Made by a program: the position numbers and the translations under genes
Source: Marinifilaceae bacterium
GTDB lineage: Bacteria > Bacteroidota > Bacteroidia > Bacteroidales > Marinifilaceae
Direction of reading: 5' to 3'
DNA length: 59,150 bases
Assembly: GCA_016936255.1 (NCBI GenBank)
Contig: JAFGYE010000110.1
Location: forward strand, 1-59,150
Shown: positions 26,121 through 35,422 of the stretch, piece by piece
Layout of the letters: each line of letters opens with the position of its first letter
How positions within the stretch are numbered: position 1 is the stretch's first letter
Notes under the pieces: model-generated
The model's input: only the letters and a program-made list of their open reading frames with translations
Told to the model about the DNA's origin: nothing
Databases searched by the model: none

Positions 26121-28031
26121 ATGAAGTTGAAATTTTTATTTACAGTAATTGTAAGCTTTTTGAGTTTCGGTGTTTGGTCGCAAACCTTAGGTGTGGATAC
26201 CATCCAGATTGAATCCATTGATATTGTGGCGCCAAGACTTCAACATTTTTCTTCTACCGAAAAAACTGTGCAAATTGATTCTATTCTTATCCAGAGGTAC
26301 GATGGAAAGGATTTGTCGAGCTTACTTCAGAAAACATCTTTGGTAAATATTTCTTCAAATGGTGCGTTTGGGGCTCTTGCTACGGCTGGGATGCGGGGTG
26401 CATCAGGAACACATACATCTGTGAATTGGAATGGGATTCCTGTTAATTCATTAACAACAGGTTCGGCAGATTTATCTTTAATAAATGCAGGTTCTTTTGA
26501 TCAAGTTCAGGTGATATACGGCGCCGTAGGATCTTTATATGGTTCTGGAACATTGGGTGGTGCTATTGAATTGTCAAATAAACCCGATTGGAAGAAAAAG
26601 TCGGAAATAGGATTGAGTTCTGAAATAGGCAGCTTCTCAAATTATAAAACAAAACTTTTTGGGAAATATTCCAACAAGTCAATTTCCTATTCCGGACAAG
26701 CTTTTTTTCAATATGGAAAGAATGATTTTTCATACACCGATTTTCATGATTTTGGATTGCCCACTGAACGATTAAATAACAATGAAAACAGAGCATTTGG
26801 GACGATTCAAGACCTGCATTTAAAAATTAACGAACACTATATTGATTTTGGGGTCTGGTATCAGGTGAAAGAGAAGAATATTGGAGGATTAATGGGAATT
26901 GGAGCACCAACCAGCTATCAAAAACAACGGGATTCATCTTTTAAAGCTTATGTGGGATGGAAAAAGTTAATTGGTAAATTTCGGATAGAAGCAAAATCGG
27001 CTTATTTATCAGATTATTTGAAATATACCGACAGAGGAAGTGCAACAAGTACTGGATATAAAATATTTTCAGAGATAGAATCGAGACGTTGGTTAAATGA
27101 TGTCAACTTGAGATATTATTTCTCAGATAAATGGAGTGTTGACATAAATGGTAAATACAATTGGTTGAAAGGAATTACCAATAATTACGATGGTAATATT
27201 CATGAAAATGAGTCGCGTGCTACACTAGCAACTAAGTATACACCATTAATCGGAACATTCATTTTTACTTATGCTAAGGAGTGGAATTCGGAGGTTAATC
27301 CACCGGAAATGTATTCATTTAGTTCTCTTATTCATCTATTTCCTGCTATTATAGATATTCGCAGCAAAGCATCAACTCATTATAAAAGACCAACATTTAA
27401 TGAACGTTACTGGAATAACTCAGGGAATGTTGATTTAAAATCAGAGAATGGATGGAATTACGAATTAGGAGTAGTGATGCTATCACAAAAGGCGTTGTAT
27501 GGTGATATTACTCTTGATTTTAATGCGTATAAGGCCCGTAATGATGATTTAATTGCATGGCAACCAGGATCAGGAACACTTTGGAAACCGATCAATATTG
27601 GTAAAACAGTAATTCAAGGTGTTGATATTGAGGTAACTCATTTTCTGAAGGTCAAAAATAATAGCCTTCGAACTTCATTAAAATATGCCTATAACGATGC
27701 TTACAATAATGATAAGGAAAGCGATAACTATAAGAAAACATTGGCCTATCGTCCGCATCACATAGTCAAATTTTCTTCGGATTATTTGTTTGGAAAATGG
27801 GAATTTGGAATACTTGGAACGGTTCGCTCCAATACCAATACCTGGGAAGGAGATCAGGTTGATGGAAACATGCTGATAGATTTAAATGGAGGATATCGTT
27901 TCGATACCAATTTTGCGAAAATAAAACTGACAGGTAGAGTTGAAAACCTGTTAGATGAATCATATGAAATTGTCAGGTTTTACCCCATGCCTGGCCGAGC
28001 TTATTATTTGGGGCTTAATGTAATTTTCTAA
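26121..28031 (+). CDS. btuB: TonB-dependent cobalamin receptor, BtuB type (copy 2)
   Basis: I chose ATG 26121, which begins a signal peptide (MKLKFLFTVIVSFLSFGVWS); a GTG 27 bp upstream is in frame but would precede it with polar residues. The 636-residue receptor has a plug domain (about 35-150, with TAGMRGASGTHTSVNWNGIP and DQVQVIYGAVGSLYGSGTLG) and a barrel ending in LLDESYEIVRFYPMPGR and a terminal Phe. It is only distantly similar to the first btuB. It is transcribed from riboswitch 3 with the BtuG-like lipoprotein 10 bp downstream, the arrangement known for Bacteroides B12 loci. Confidence 0.92.
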   Translation: MKLKFLFTVIVSFLSFGVWSQTLGVDTIQIESIDIVAPRLQHFSSTEKTVQIDSILIQRYDGKDLSSLLQKTSLVNISSNGAFGALATAGMRGASGTHTSVNWNGIPVNSLTTGSADLSLINAGSFDQVQVIYGAVGSLYGSGTLGGAIELSNKPDWKKKSEIGLSSEIGSFSNYKTKLFGKYSNKSISYSGQAFFQYGKNDFSYTDFHDFGLPTERLNNNENRAFGTIQDLHLKINEHYIDFGVWYQVKEKNIGGLMGIGAPTSYQKQRDSSFKAYVGWKKLIGKFRIEAKSAYLSDYLKYTDRGSATSTGYKIFSEIESRRWLNDVNLRYYFSDKWSVDINGKYNWLKGITNNYDGNIHENESRATLATKYTPLIGTFIFTYAKEWNSEVNPPEMYSFSSLIHLFPAIIDIRSKASTHYKRPTFNERYWNNSGNVDLKSENGWNYELGVVMLSQKALYGDITLDFNAYKARNDDLIAWQPGSGTLWKPINIGKTVIQGVDIEVTHFLKVKNNSLRTSLKYAYNDAYNNDKESDNYKKTLAYRPHHIVKFSSDYLFGKWEFGILGTVRSNTNTWEGDQVDGNMLIDLNGGYRFDTNFAKIKLTGRVENLLDESYEIVRFYPMPGRAYYLGLNVIF

Positions 28032-28041
28032 TATCGTAACT

Positions 28042-29433
28042 ATGAAAAGGTTTTTAAAATTGGGTTTGGGCTTGTTAATTGCAAGTTCTTTATTCGTATC
28101 GTGTTCTGATGACGATGATAATGCAATGCCGAATCTGTCGGTGAATAATGGTATTGTTCTTGAAAATAGTGCTACAGCAGCTATTACAGGATCAGAATTA
28201 AATGTTGTAGATACTGATACAGATGAAATTGATATTATATATACGGTAACAATTGCTCCTGAGAATGGTTTTCTTGCTAATACTGCTGATATTACAACTT
28301 CTGTAGCAAACTTTACTCAAGCCGATTTGACTGCTTCTAAAATTGTATACGTGCACGATGGAAGCCAAGCTTTAACTGATGAGTTTTCTTTTACAGTTAC
28401 AGATGGAGACAATATATTGACAGGTATTTTTAATATTAGTATTGGTGAAAAGCAGATCGGCTATTTTTATGTGTTGAACGAAGGAAGTTCTAATGGTTCA
28501 GTTACAATGATCAATAGAAATAATGAGGTAACCAATAATTATTTTTCATCAGTAAATAGTGGAGTTACTTTAGGTCAATATCCTCAATCTATGGCAATTA
28601 ATGATGAATATGCATTTATTGTTGTAACAACGGCAAGTGGTGCCGGTTATGTTGAAGTTGTTACTGCTTCCGATTTTGTACATTACGCGACTATTGATGG
28701 TTTCTCTTATCCTAGAGAAATTGCTTTTGCAAATGGAAAGGCTTACGTTTCAAATGGTAACGGAGCTGATGCTAATTATTCAAAACAGAATAATGAGGTT
28801 TACGTTATTGATTTAAAAACAATGACTAAAACCGGACAAATTGCGGTTGGTGCAGGACCAGAAAAAATGATTGTTTCAGGTGATAAGCTATATGTTGCAA
28901 ACAGTGGCGGATGGTCGAACGACGACAATACTGTTTCGGTAATTGATGTTGATACAGATAAAGTCGTTGAAACAGTAACAGTAAAATCTTGTCCTAAAGA
29001 TCTGGTTGTTGATGCGAATGGAAACGTCTGGGTTTATTGCGGAGGTGCTCCTGATTATTCAAACTATCCCAATGTGACTTATGTGAATGCTGGAATTTCT
29101 AAGATCAACACATCGTCCAGTGCGGTAACATCTTATGATCTATCCAATTTAACCACAACAGGAATCAAGAATATTGCGATCAGTAAAGATGAAAAAACAG
29201 TATATTATATGTCTGATGCAGTATACGCAATGAATATTACCGATACAGCTTTACCAACAACTAAATTTATTGATGCTACTTTCTACGGTATGGATGTTAA
29301 TTTTGTTAATGGAAACCTTTGGTTGTGTGAAGGAACAAATCCTGGAAAAGTAATTGTTTACTCTCCTGCAGGCAACAAATTAAAAGAATTTACCGTTGGG
29401 GCAATGCCTAATTCAACTACTTTTTCTTACTAA
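28042..29433 (+). CDS. btuG: BtuG-like surface lipoprotein: cadherin-like domain plus beta-propeller
   Basis: The 463-residue protein has a lipoprotein signal with an acidic surface-export-like stretch just after the Cys (SCSDDDDN). Residues about 30-135 look like a cadherin/CSPG-type repeat (TVTIAPENGFLA, DEFSFTVTDGDN). Residues about 140-463 form a YncE/DUF5074-like beta-propeller (YVLNEGSSNGSVTMINR, VYVIDLKTMTKTGQIAVG, NTVSVIDVDTDKVVETV). Established knowledge: BtuG is a propeller lipoprotein on the cell surface that captures B12 with extreme affinity and passes it to BtuB. The partner gene and riboswitch strongly support this role here. The extra N-terminal domain is the unusual part. Confidence 0.8.
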   Translation: MKRFLKLGLGLLIASSLFVSCSDDDDNAMPNLSVNNGIVLENSATAAITGSELNVVDTDTDEIDIIYTVTIAPENGFLANTADITTSVANFTQADLTASKIVYVHDGSQALTDEFSFTVTDGDNILTGIFNISIGEKQIGYFYVLNEGSSNGSVTMINRNNEVTNNYFSSVNSGVTLGQYPQSMAINDEYAFIVVTTASGAGYVEVVTASDFVHYATIDGFSYPREIAFANGKAYVSNGNGADANYSKQNNEVYVIDLKTMTKTGQIAVGAGPEKMIVSGDKLYVANSGGWSNDDNTVSVIDVDTDKVVETVTVKSCPKDLVVDANGNVWVYCGGAPDYSNYPNVTYVNAGISKINTSSSAVTSYDLSNLTTTGIKNIAISKDEKTVYYMSDAVYAMNITDTALPTTKFIDATFYGMDVNFVNGNLWLCEGTNPGKVIVYSPAGNKLKEFTVGAMPNSTTFSY

Positions 29434-29456
29434 GAAATCGATTTTAATAAGATATT

Positions 29457-29492
29457 GGTGGTATTCCTAAATTTTAGGGATACCATTTTTTT
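29457..29492 (+). terminator. Terminator of the second btuB-btuG operon
   Basis: GGTATTCCTAAA pairs with TTTAGGGATACC around a minimal loop, followed by T7. Confidence 0.85.
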
Positions 29493-29588
29493 ATATATGC
29501 TAATTATAAAAATATGGGAAGAGGAGGAATTATTTGCTTATTTTTAAAGCTCCAAAAGCCTAACATAAACCAATAATCAATTAATTCT

Positions 29589-31841
29589 ATGAGAACTTCT
29601 ATTTTGTTCTTGTTGCTGGTAAGCGCACAAGTTATGAATTCCTTTACTTCCACTGCACAAACAAGTAATTCTGTGAATATAATTCCAAAGCCATCAAGAA
29701 TTATTAATGCAAAGGGTAGTTTATTGTTAAAAGAAGATGTGAAAATATTCTTTTCGAACGAAGTGGAAGGCAAAGAGTTATTACTTTCCTATTTGTGCGA
29801 TCAGATAAATCAATTAACAGGTGTTGAAATTCCTAAAAAGATAACGGGAAAGTTACCGGCATCTAATAAAATCATTTTTAGAAAATTTAATGATAACAAT
29901 TGGGGAGAAGAAGAATACTCTTTGATTGTTGATGTTACAGGAGTTTTGATTGAGGCTAAATCGGGTAAAGGTTTTTTTTACGGAATACAATCCCTTTTGC
30001 AATTGGTGCCTTTAAATACCGAGTTGAAAATTCCTTACGTAAAGATATTGGATGAGCCAAGGTATCCGTATCGGGGAATGCATTTGGATGTTTGCCGTCA
30101 TTTCTTTTCTGTTGATTTTATCAAGAAGTATATCGACTTAATGGCAATGTATAAGATGAATACTTTTCATTGGCATTTAACCGAGGATCAGGGGTGGAGA
30201 ATTGAGATCAAGAAATATCCTAAATTGACAGAAGTAGGAGCTTGGCGTACCGAAAAAGACGGAAGTCGATATGGCGGGTTTTACACTCAGGAACAAATAA
30301 AAGAGATTGTTGCATATGCCTCAGATCGATTCATTACGGTAATACCTGAAATTGAACTGCCCGGACATTCTGTTGCAGCATTGGCTGCTTATCCCGAATT
30401 GGCTTGTAACAAAGGTCCTTTTGAAGTTGAGAATGAATGGGGTGTTTTCGATGATGTTTATTGTGCAGGAAAGGAAAGTACTTTCGAATTTTTGCAAAAT
30501 GTAATGCTTGAGGTTATTGAATTATTTCCATCTAAATATATTCACATTGGAGGCGATGAGTGTCCAAAGGCAAGTTGGGAGAAATGTCCTTTATGTCAAA
30601 AGAGAATGAAAGAAGAGGGACTGAAAGACGAACATGAACTACAGTCTTATTTTATCCAGCGAATGGAGAAATTTCTTTTGACAAAAGACCGCAAAATAAT
30701 TGGTTGGGATGAAATTTTAGAAGGCGGGTTGGCACCAGAGGCAACTGTAATGTCATGGCGGGGAATTAAAGGAGGAATAGAAGCGGCAAAACAACATCAC
30801 GATGTAATTATGACTCCGGGAACTCATTGCTATTTTGACCATTACCAAGATGTGAATTATATTGAACCAACTGCTATTGGAGGCTTTACTTCTCTGCAAA
30901 AAGTGTATGAATTTGAACCAACACCTTCTGAATTAAATGAAGATGAGGCAAAATATATTTTAGGAGCACAAGCAAATGTTTGGACTGAATACATGCAGAC
31001 TTCTGATCAGGTAGAGTATATGCTTGCTCCAAGGATTTGTGCTTTGGCAGAAGTTGTATGGTCGGCTAAAGGTCAACGAAATTGGAATGATTTTCAGGAC
31101 AGAATGAATCATCAGTACAAATTATTGCATAAATATGATATAAATACATTCATTCAGGCACCGCACGGAGGAGTTAATAAAAATTTCTTTTTTAATAAAA
31201 TGGTATTGCCTTTAGAGATCGATTCTGAGGATACAAAAATTCGATACACACTTGATGGTACAGATCCTGATATTTATTCTACAATTTATAAGGAGGCAAT
31301 AGAATTACAGACAACAACATTGGTTAAAGCTCAGAGTTTTCATGAATCGGGTGCTAAAAGTAGAATAAGGAATATCGGGTGTATTAAAATTGAGCCTTTG
31401 GTATCCGATACCATTTCAGAATTAAATGAAGGTTTGAAATACAAAATCTTAAAGGGAAAATTTTCTTCGATTCATAATGTGATTGAGGAAGAGGTGATTA
31501 ATTGTGGAATTGTTGAGGAACTTAAATTTCCGGAAAATATTGAGGAGGAATTTTATGCCGTTGAAATAACCGGATATCTTACAATTGATGAAAATGCTAC
31601 CTATACTTTTTATAACTATTCAGTAGATCCGGCTCTTTTTAGTATTGGTAAGCATGTTGTGATAGAATCGGATGGATTAAATTCAAGATTTGAACGAAGA
31701 GGACGCATTTACTTGAAACAAGGAGTGTATCCAATCCGGATGTTGTTGGTGAAAAACACACCTTATGCCAATCAAAAATTAACATGGAGTTCAAAATTAT
31801 TTGATCAAATGTCAATACCCTCAACTCATTTATGCCATTAG
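29589..31841 (+). CDS. Beta-N-acetylhexosaminidase, GH20 family
   Basis: The 750-residue secreted enzyme has a signal peptide (residues 1-24, ending TSTAQT). The GH20b-like alpha/beta domain (about 35-150) precedes the GH20 barrel (about 155-500): YRGMHLDVCRHFF, HWHLTEDQGWRIEIKKYP, and the catalytic pair D323-E324 in HIGGDECPKASW. A C-terminal chitobiase-type beta domain (about 535-600, RYTLDGTDP) and a further beta-rich segment complete it. It would release terminal GlcNAc/GalNAc from glycans, chitin oligomers or peptidoglycan fragments. It is a single gene with its own terminator, probably unrelated to B12 uptake. Confidence 0.93.
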   Translation: MRTSILFLLLVSAQVMNSFTSTAQTSNSVNIIPKPSRIINAKGSLLLKEDVKIFFSNEVEGKELLLSYLCDQINQLTGVEIPKKITGKLPASNKIIFRKFNDNNWGEEEYSLIVDVTGVLIEAKSGKGFFYGIQSLLQLVPLNTELKIPYVKILDEPRYPYRGMHLDVCRHFFSVDFIKKYIDLMAMYKMNTFHWHLTEDQGWRIEIKKYPKLTEVGAWRTEKDGSRYGGFYTQEQIKEIVAYASDRFITVIPEIELPGHSVAALAAYPELACNKGPFEVENEWGVFDDVYCAGKESTFEFLQNVMLEVIELFPSKYIHIGGDECPKASWEKCPLCQKRMKEEGLKDEHELQSYFIQRMEKFLLTKDRKIIGWDEILEGGLAPEATVMSWRGIKGGIEAAKQHHDVIMTPGTHCYFDHYQDVNYIEPTAIGGFTSLQKVYEFEPTPSELNEDEAKYILGAQANVWTEYMQTSDQVEYMLAPRICALAEVVWSAKGQRNWNDFQDRMNHQYKLLHKYDINTFIQAPHGGVNKNFFFNKMVLPLEIDSEDTKIRYTLDGTDPDIYSTIYKEAIELQTTTLVKAQSFHESGAKSRIRNIGCIKIEPLVSDTISELNEGLKYKILKGKFSSIHNVIEEEVINCGIVEELKFPENIEEEFYAVEITGYLTIDENATYTFYNYSVDPALFSIGKHVVIESDGLNSRFERRGRIYLKQGVYPIRMLLVKNTPYANQKLTWSSKLFDQMSIPSTHLCH

Positions 31842-31844
31842 GTG

Positions 31845-31887
31845 TAAACAATCACCTATTTTCACTTAAATAGGAGGTTGTTTTTCT
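31845..31887 (+). terminator. Terminator after the GH20 gene
   Basis: AACAATCACCTATTT (31847-31861) pairs with AAATAGGAGGTTGTT (31868-31882) with one mismatch, followed by T5. Confidence 0.85.
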
Positions 31888-31960
31888 ATTAAAAAAAATC
31901 ATCATTGTCTCATGCTTGTAATTTTCTGATTTTATGTATCTTGTATGTAAAAATTGAAAG

Positions 31961-32773
31961 ATGCAGTTTAAAGAAGAAAATACTAAGTTAAGTTCGTTTT
32001 ATAGAGAAAGGTTTGATTCTTTTTTGATTAATTTGTCCGTGGCCAAACAAATTAAAGAAGAGGACATTCACAAGTTGCGTGTTGATATTAAATACATACG
32101 CAGCTTACTGCTATTGATTGAAGAATTTGATTTGGATACTGATGTAGGCTCGAAGCTATTGAAACAGTTGAAAGGTATATTTAATAGTGCCGGTAAACTT
32201 CGTGCGCTTCAAGTTTCTAAATCATTATTGTTGAACAGCAATATTGATATACCTTCCGGGATAATGCATGTTTTAGATGATGGGCTGAATTCGAGGGGGG
32301 AAATTTTTAAAGATAAATTATCTAAATTCGAGATTCTTACGTTTAAAAAAAGAGTAACAAGTTTATGCTCTCTATTAGATCAGGTGAATATTTCAGTGCT
32401 GAAAATAAAAGGAGACAGTATTATTCATGATGAATTGGAAATAGTAGACAAGTTATTTAATTCATCACAAGGAGAGGAATATCATCATGAAATCAGAAAA
32501 CTACTTAAGGTTGTTAAGTCTCTACAGCAATTACTGCTCACCCTGCAGGACGATGAGAAAAGAAAACAGGCTTTAGAAATTGTAAATTTAACCGAAACAT
32601 TACTAGGCAATTGGCACAATTATCTGGTAATGGATAAGTTCTTGATTAAACTGGACAAGGAATTAACTCAACCTGCTGTGAAGAGAACTCTTAAAAACTT
32701 AAAAAATCAGAACAATAAACTAAAGCTGGAATTTAAAAATGAAGCTGATAAATACTTGAGGAAGCATTTCTAG
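31961..32773 (+). CDS. CHAD domain protein
   Basis: The 270-residue, all-helical cytoplasmic protein has CHAD features: HKLRVDIKYIRSLLLLIEEF near residues 42-62, a second basic helix (HEIRKLLKVVKSLQQLL, about 175-192) and LGNWHNYLVMDKFL. Family knowledge: CHAD domains carry conserved His/Lys/Arg that bind inorganic polyphosphate and often localise to polyphosphate granules. There is no CYTH (triphosphatase) domain beside it. It overlaps by 4 bp the end of the convergent PBP gene. A phosphate-type transporter occurs elsewhere in the window but is not linked. Confidence 0.82.
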   Translation: MQFKEENTKLSSFYRERFDSFLINLSVAKQIKEEDIHKLRVDIKYIRSLLLLIEEFDLDTDVGSKLLKQLKGIFNSAGKLRALQVSKSLLLNSNIDIPSGIMHVLDDGLNSRGEIFKDKLSKFEILTFKKRVTSLCSLLDQVNISVLKIKGDSIIHDELEIVDKLFNSSQGEEYHHEIRKLLKVVKSLQQLLLTLQDDEKRKQALEIVNLTETLLGNWHNYLVMDKFLIKLDKELTQPAVKRTLKNLKNQNNKLKLEFKNEADKYLRKHF

Positions 32774-35166
32774 TTTTTACGTCTAAATATGTTTTTAATT
32801 TTTTGATAAATTGATTTTTTCTCATTTCTACGTGTTTCCCGTCTTGCTTTTCGTTTCATTAATTTATCTTTATCTGTTGTTGCAACACCAAATAAATGAT
32901 CGAAAAAGTTTGATTCCGGGGGCAAATAGTGCGGCATATCCAAGTCTGCCAAGATATCGCTGTCAGGTTTTGCAATAGATGAATCTGTATAGCGTTTAAA
33001 GTTTTTATTTGTGCTTAATTTATTCATAAATTTACCGTAAATGGGTAAAGCCATACTTGCTCCTTGTCCAAGGCTTAAAGAGTTAAAATGAATACGCATA
33101 TCTTCGGCACCAACCCATGCTCCAGCCACTAAATTGGAATTGTAACCAATATACCAGCCGTCAGCCTGATCTTGTGTGGTACCTGTTTTTCCGGCTAATT
33201 CGCCCTTTAATCCATAAACTGAACGAAGTGATTTTGCCGTACCATCATTCACTACAGCCTGCAGCATATAATTAATAATGTCGGCATTTTGAGGAGATAT
33301 TACAAACCTGTTTTCTTCCCTTTCAACAGAAAGGTCTACAATTAAATTACCCTTGTGATCTTCAATTTTTGATATATAGTAAGGATCTGTGTGCACACCT
33401 CTGTTAGCCAGTGTAGCATAAACCTGAATCATTTCAAACAAAGAAATATTCGCAGTACCTAAGGCTAGAGATGGTACTTTTGGCAAGCTGCTGTCAATTC
33501 CCATTTCTTCAGCCAGCACTATGGTATTGCGTATTCCGGTTTCCAAAAGAACATCTACAGCAATCGTGTTTACCGATTCTGCAAGAGCTCCCTCCATGCT
33601 GTAACTTCCTTCGTAAAGGTTATCCGCATTTCGCGGCGACCAATTATCGTATTCTTCATAAATTTTGCGTTCGTTGGGAAGGTACTCAAAAGGGGAAATT
33701 CCTTCTTCCAAAGCAGCAGTATAAACAATTGGCTTAAATATCGATCCTACCTGCCGCTTTGCTTTTACATGATCATATTTAAAATGATCAAAATTGATTC
33801 CGCCAACCCAAGCTTTAATTTTGCCAGTATGAGGTTCCATGGCTAAAAATCCAGTATTTAATATTTGGATGTAATGTTTTATAGAGTCAAGAGGAGACAT
33901 TTTTACAGTTTTATCTCCATTCCAGGTGAAAATTTTCATGTTCACCTTCTCGGTAAATATTTTATTAATTTCCGATGTTGATTTTCCTTTTAGCTTAAGG
34001 GATTTGTAACGGTCAGATCGTAATTTTGCATCCTCTATTACATCTGTATTTTCTCCCCAGGGAGATTTTTTGCCCCAATGTTGAACGAATTGGGTTTGCA
34101 AACCTTTCATGTGTTCTGCAACTGCTTTTTCTGCATGCATTTGCATTCTAGCATCTAGTGTAGTAATGATGTTTAGTCCATCACGATAAATATCATAGTA
34201 GGTACCATCTTCTTTTGGGTGTTTTTTTAATATTGTATTTGTTTCAATTCTTATTTTTTCGCGAAGATATGACGCCAGACCTGTTTGTGTTGATTGCTTC
34301 TGATAATTGATAATTAATGGCCTGGCCTGAATTTTATTCAATTCACTATCAGTAATGAACTTATACTTAGCCATTTGACTCAGGACAATATTTCTTCTTT
34401 GTTTGGATCTTTCAGGATGAAGTCTTGGATTATAGGATGTTGGCGCTTTTAGCATGCCGATAAGTACGGCACATTCATGAATCTCAAGTTGTGATGCAGG
34501 CTTACTAAAGAATTGTCGGGATGCACTTTCAATGCCAAAAACATTCTCACCAAATGAAACTGTATTTAAATACAGTTGAAGTATTTCCTTTTTGGAGTAA
34601 ATTTTTTCCAGACGAGATGCTGTTATGGTCTCTTTAATTTTGTTTACCGGCATGCTTAGTAGGCCAAAATTTCCTCTGGGATAAAGATTTTTTGATAGTT
34701 GCTGACTCAAAGTACTTCCTCCTCCTGAACTTTTATCCCCCAGAACTAAGGATTTTACCAATACGCGCATCAAACTTCTCTGATCAATGCCTTGATGTTG
34801 GTAAAAACGGGCATCTTCAGTAGCGATTAAAGCGTTGATTGCATCTGGAGAAATGTCTTTAAAATTTACATTGGTTCGGTTTTCAGCATAAACTCTTCCC
34901 AAAATAACACCATCTTCAGAATAAATTTCAGATGCATTTGCATTTTTAATGTTTTTAAGAGTATAGTAATCCGGCAATTTACCCCAAAGGCCTATGTATA
35001 CACTACCGAGTAAAATACCAATAGTTGTCAGGAATAATAGTAGCCCGAATCCTAAAAAACGGATTAAGTAATTAGAAAATGAACGTTTTTCAGTGTTCTT
35101 TTTGTTACTGTTATTTTTCTTTTTTGAAGTCGTTTTCCCCTTAAAAGGTTTTTTTGCTGTTGCCAT
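32770..35166 (-). CDS. Class A penicillin-binding protein (PBP1A type)
   Basis: I chose ATG 35166 (MATAKKPFKGK) rather than the ATG 13 codons upstream. The 798-residue protein has a basic cytoplasmic tail and one membrane segment (about 32-55). The GT51 glycosyltransferase domain carries the catalytic Glu in ATEDARFYQHQGID and GGSTLSQQLSKNLYP. The transpeptidase has the nucleophile S475 in VGSIFKP, ESVNT as the SxN motif and AGKTGTTQDQADGW as the KTG motif. The C-terminus is strongly basic. It polymerises and cross-links peptidoglycan. It is a single gene with no partner nearby. Confidence 0.94.
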   Translation of the reverse strand: MATAKKPFKGKTTSKKKNNSNKKNTEKRSFSNYLIRFLGFGLLLFLTTIGILLGSVYIGLWGKLPDYYTLKNIKNANASEIYSEDGVILGRVYAENRTNVNFKDISPDAINALIATEDARFYQHQGIDQRSLMRVLVKSLVLGDKSSGGGSTLSQQLSKNLYPRGNFGLLSMPVNKIKETITASRLEKIYSKKEILQLYLNTVSFGENVFGIESASRQFFSKPASQLEIHECAVLIGMLKAPTSYNPRLHPERSKQRRNIVLSQMAKYKFITDSELNKIQARPLIINYQKQSTQTGLASYLREKIRIETNTILKKHPKEDGTYYDIYRDGLNIITTLDARMQMHAEKAVAEHMKGLQTQFVQHWGKKSPWGENTDVIEDAKLRSDRYKSLKLKGKSTSEINKIFTEKVNMKIFTWNGDKTVKMSPLDSIKHYIQILNTGFLAMEPHTGKIKAWVGGINFDHFKYDHVKAKRQVGSIFKPIVYTAALEEGISPFEYLPNERKIYEEYDNWSPRNADNLYEGSYSMEGALAESVNTIAVDVLLETGIRNTIVLAEEMGIDSSLPKVPSLALGTANISLFEMIQVYATLANRGVHTDPYYISKIEDHKGNLIVDLSVEREENRFVISPQNADIINYMLQAVVNDGTAKSLRSVYGLKGELAGKTGTTQDQADGWYIGYNSNLVAGAWVGAEDMRIHFNSLSLGQGASMALPIYGKFMNKLSTNKNFKRYTDSSIAKPDSDILADLDMPHYLPPESNFFDHLFGVATTDKDKLMKRKARRETRRNEKKSIYQKIKNIFRRKN

Positions 35167-35422
35167 TCTAAATTTAATAACGTCGTATTTATTACAATAA
35201 CGCATAAATTCCTAAAAGATTATAACCTGAATAAATCCATTCCGGAAATTTCGCGTTCAAATGTAAACAATAATACTTATTTTTTTAGTATCTTAATGGA
35301 ACAGTCTGAATTATTCATCGTATGACATATATTGATGAAATAACTTTTAACTGTTGTTAATTGATGTAAATGTGTGATTTATTTGATGCTGTTGGTACGT
35401 CTTATTTCTTAAATTTATATAG

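Noticed and set aside
29589-31841. GH20 gene as part of the B12 island
   Set aside because: It lies beyond the operon terminator and has its own terminator; no riboswitch precedes it.
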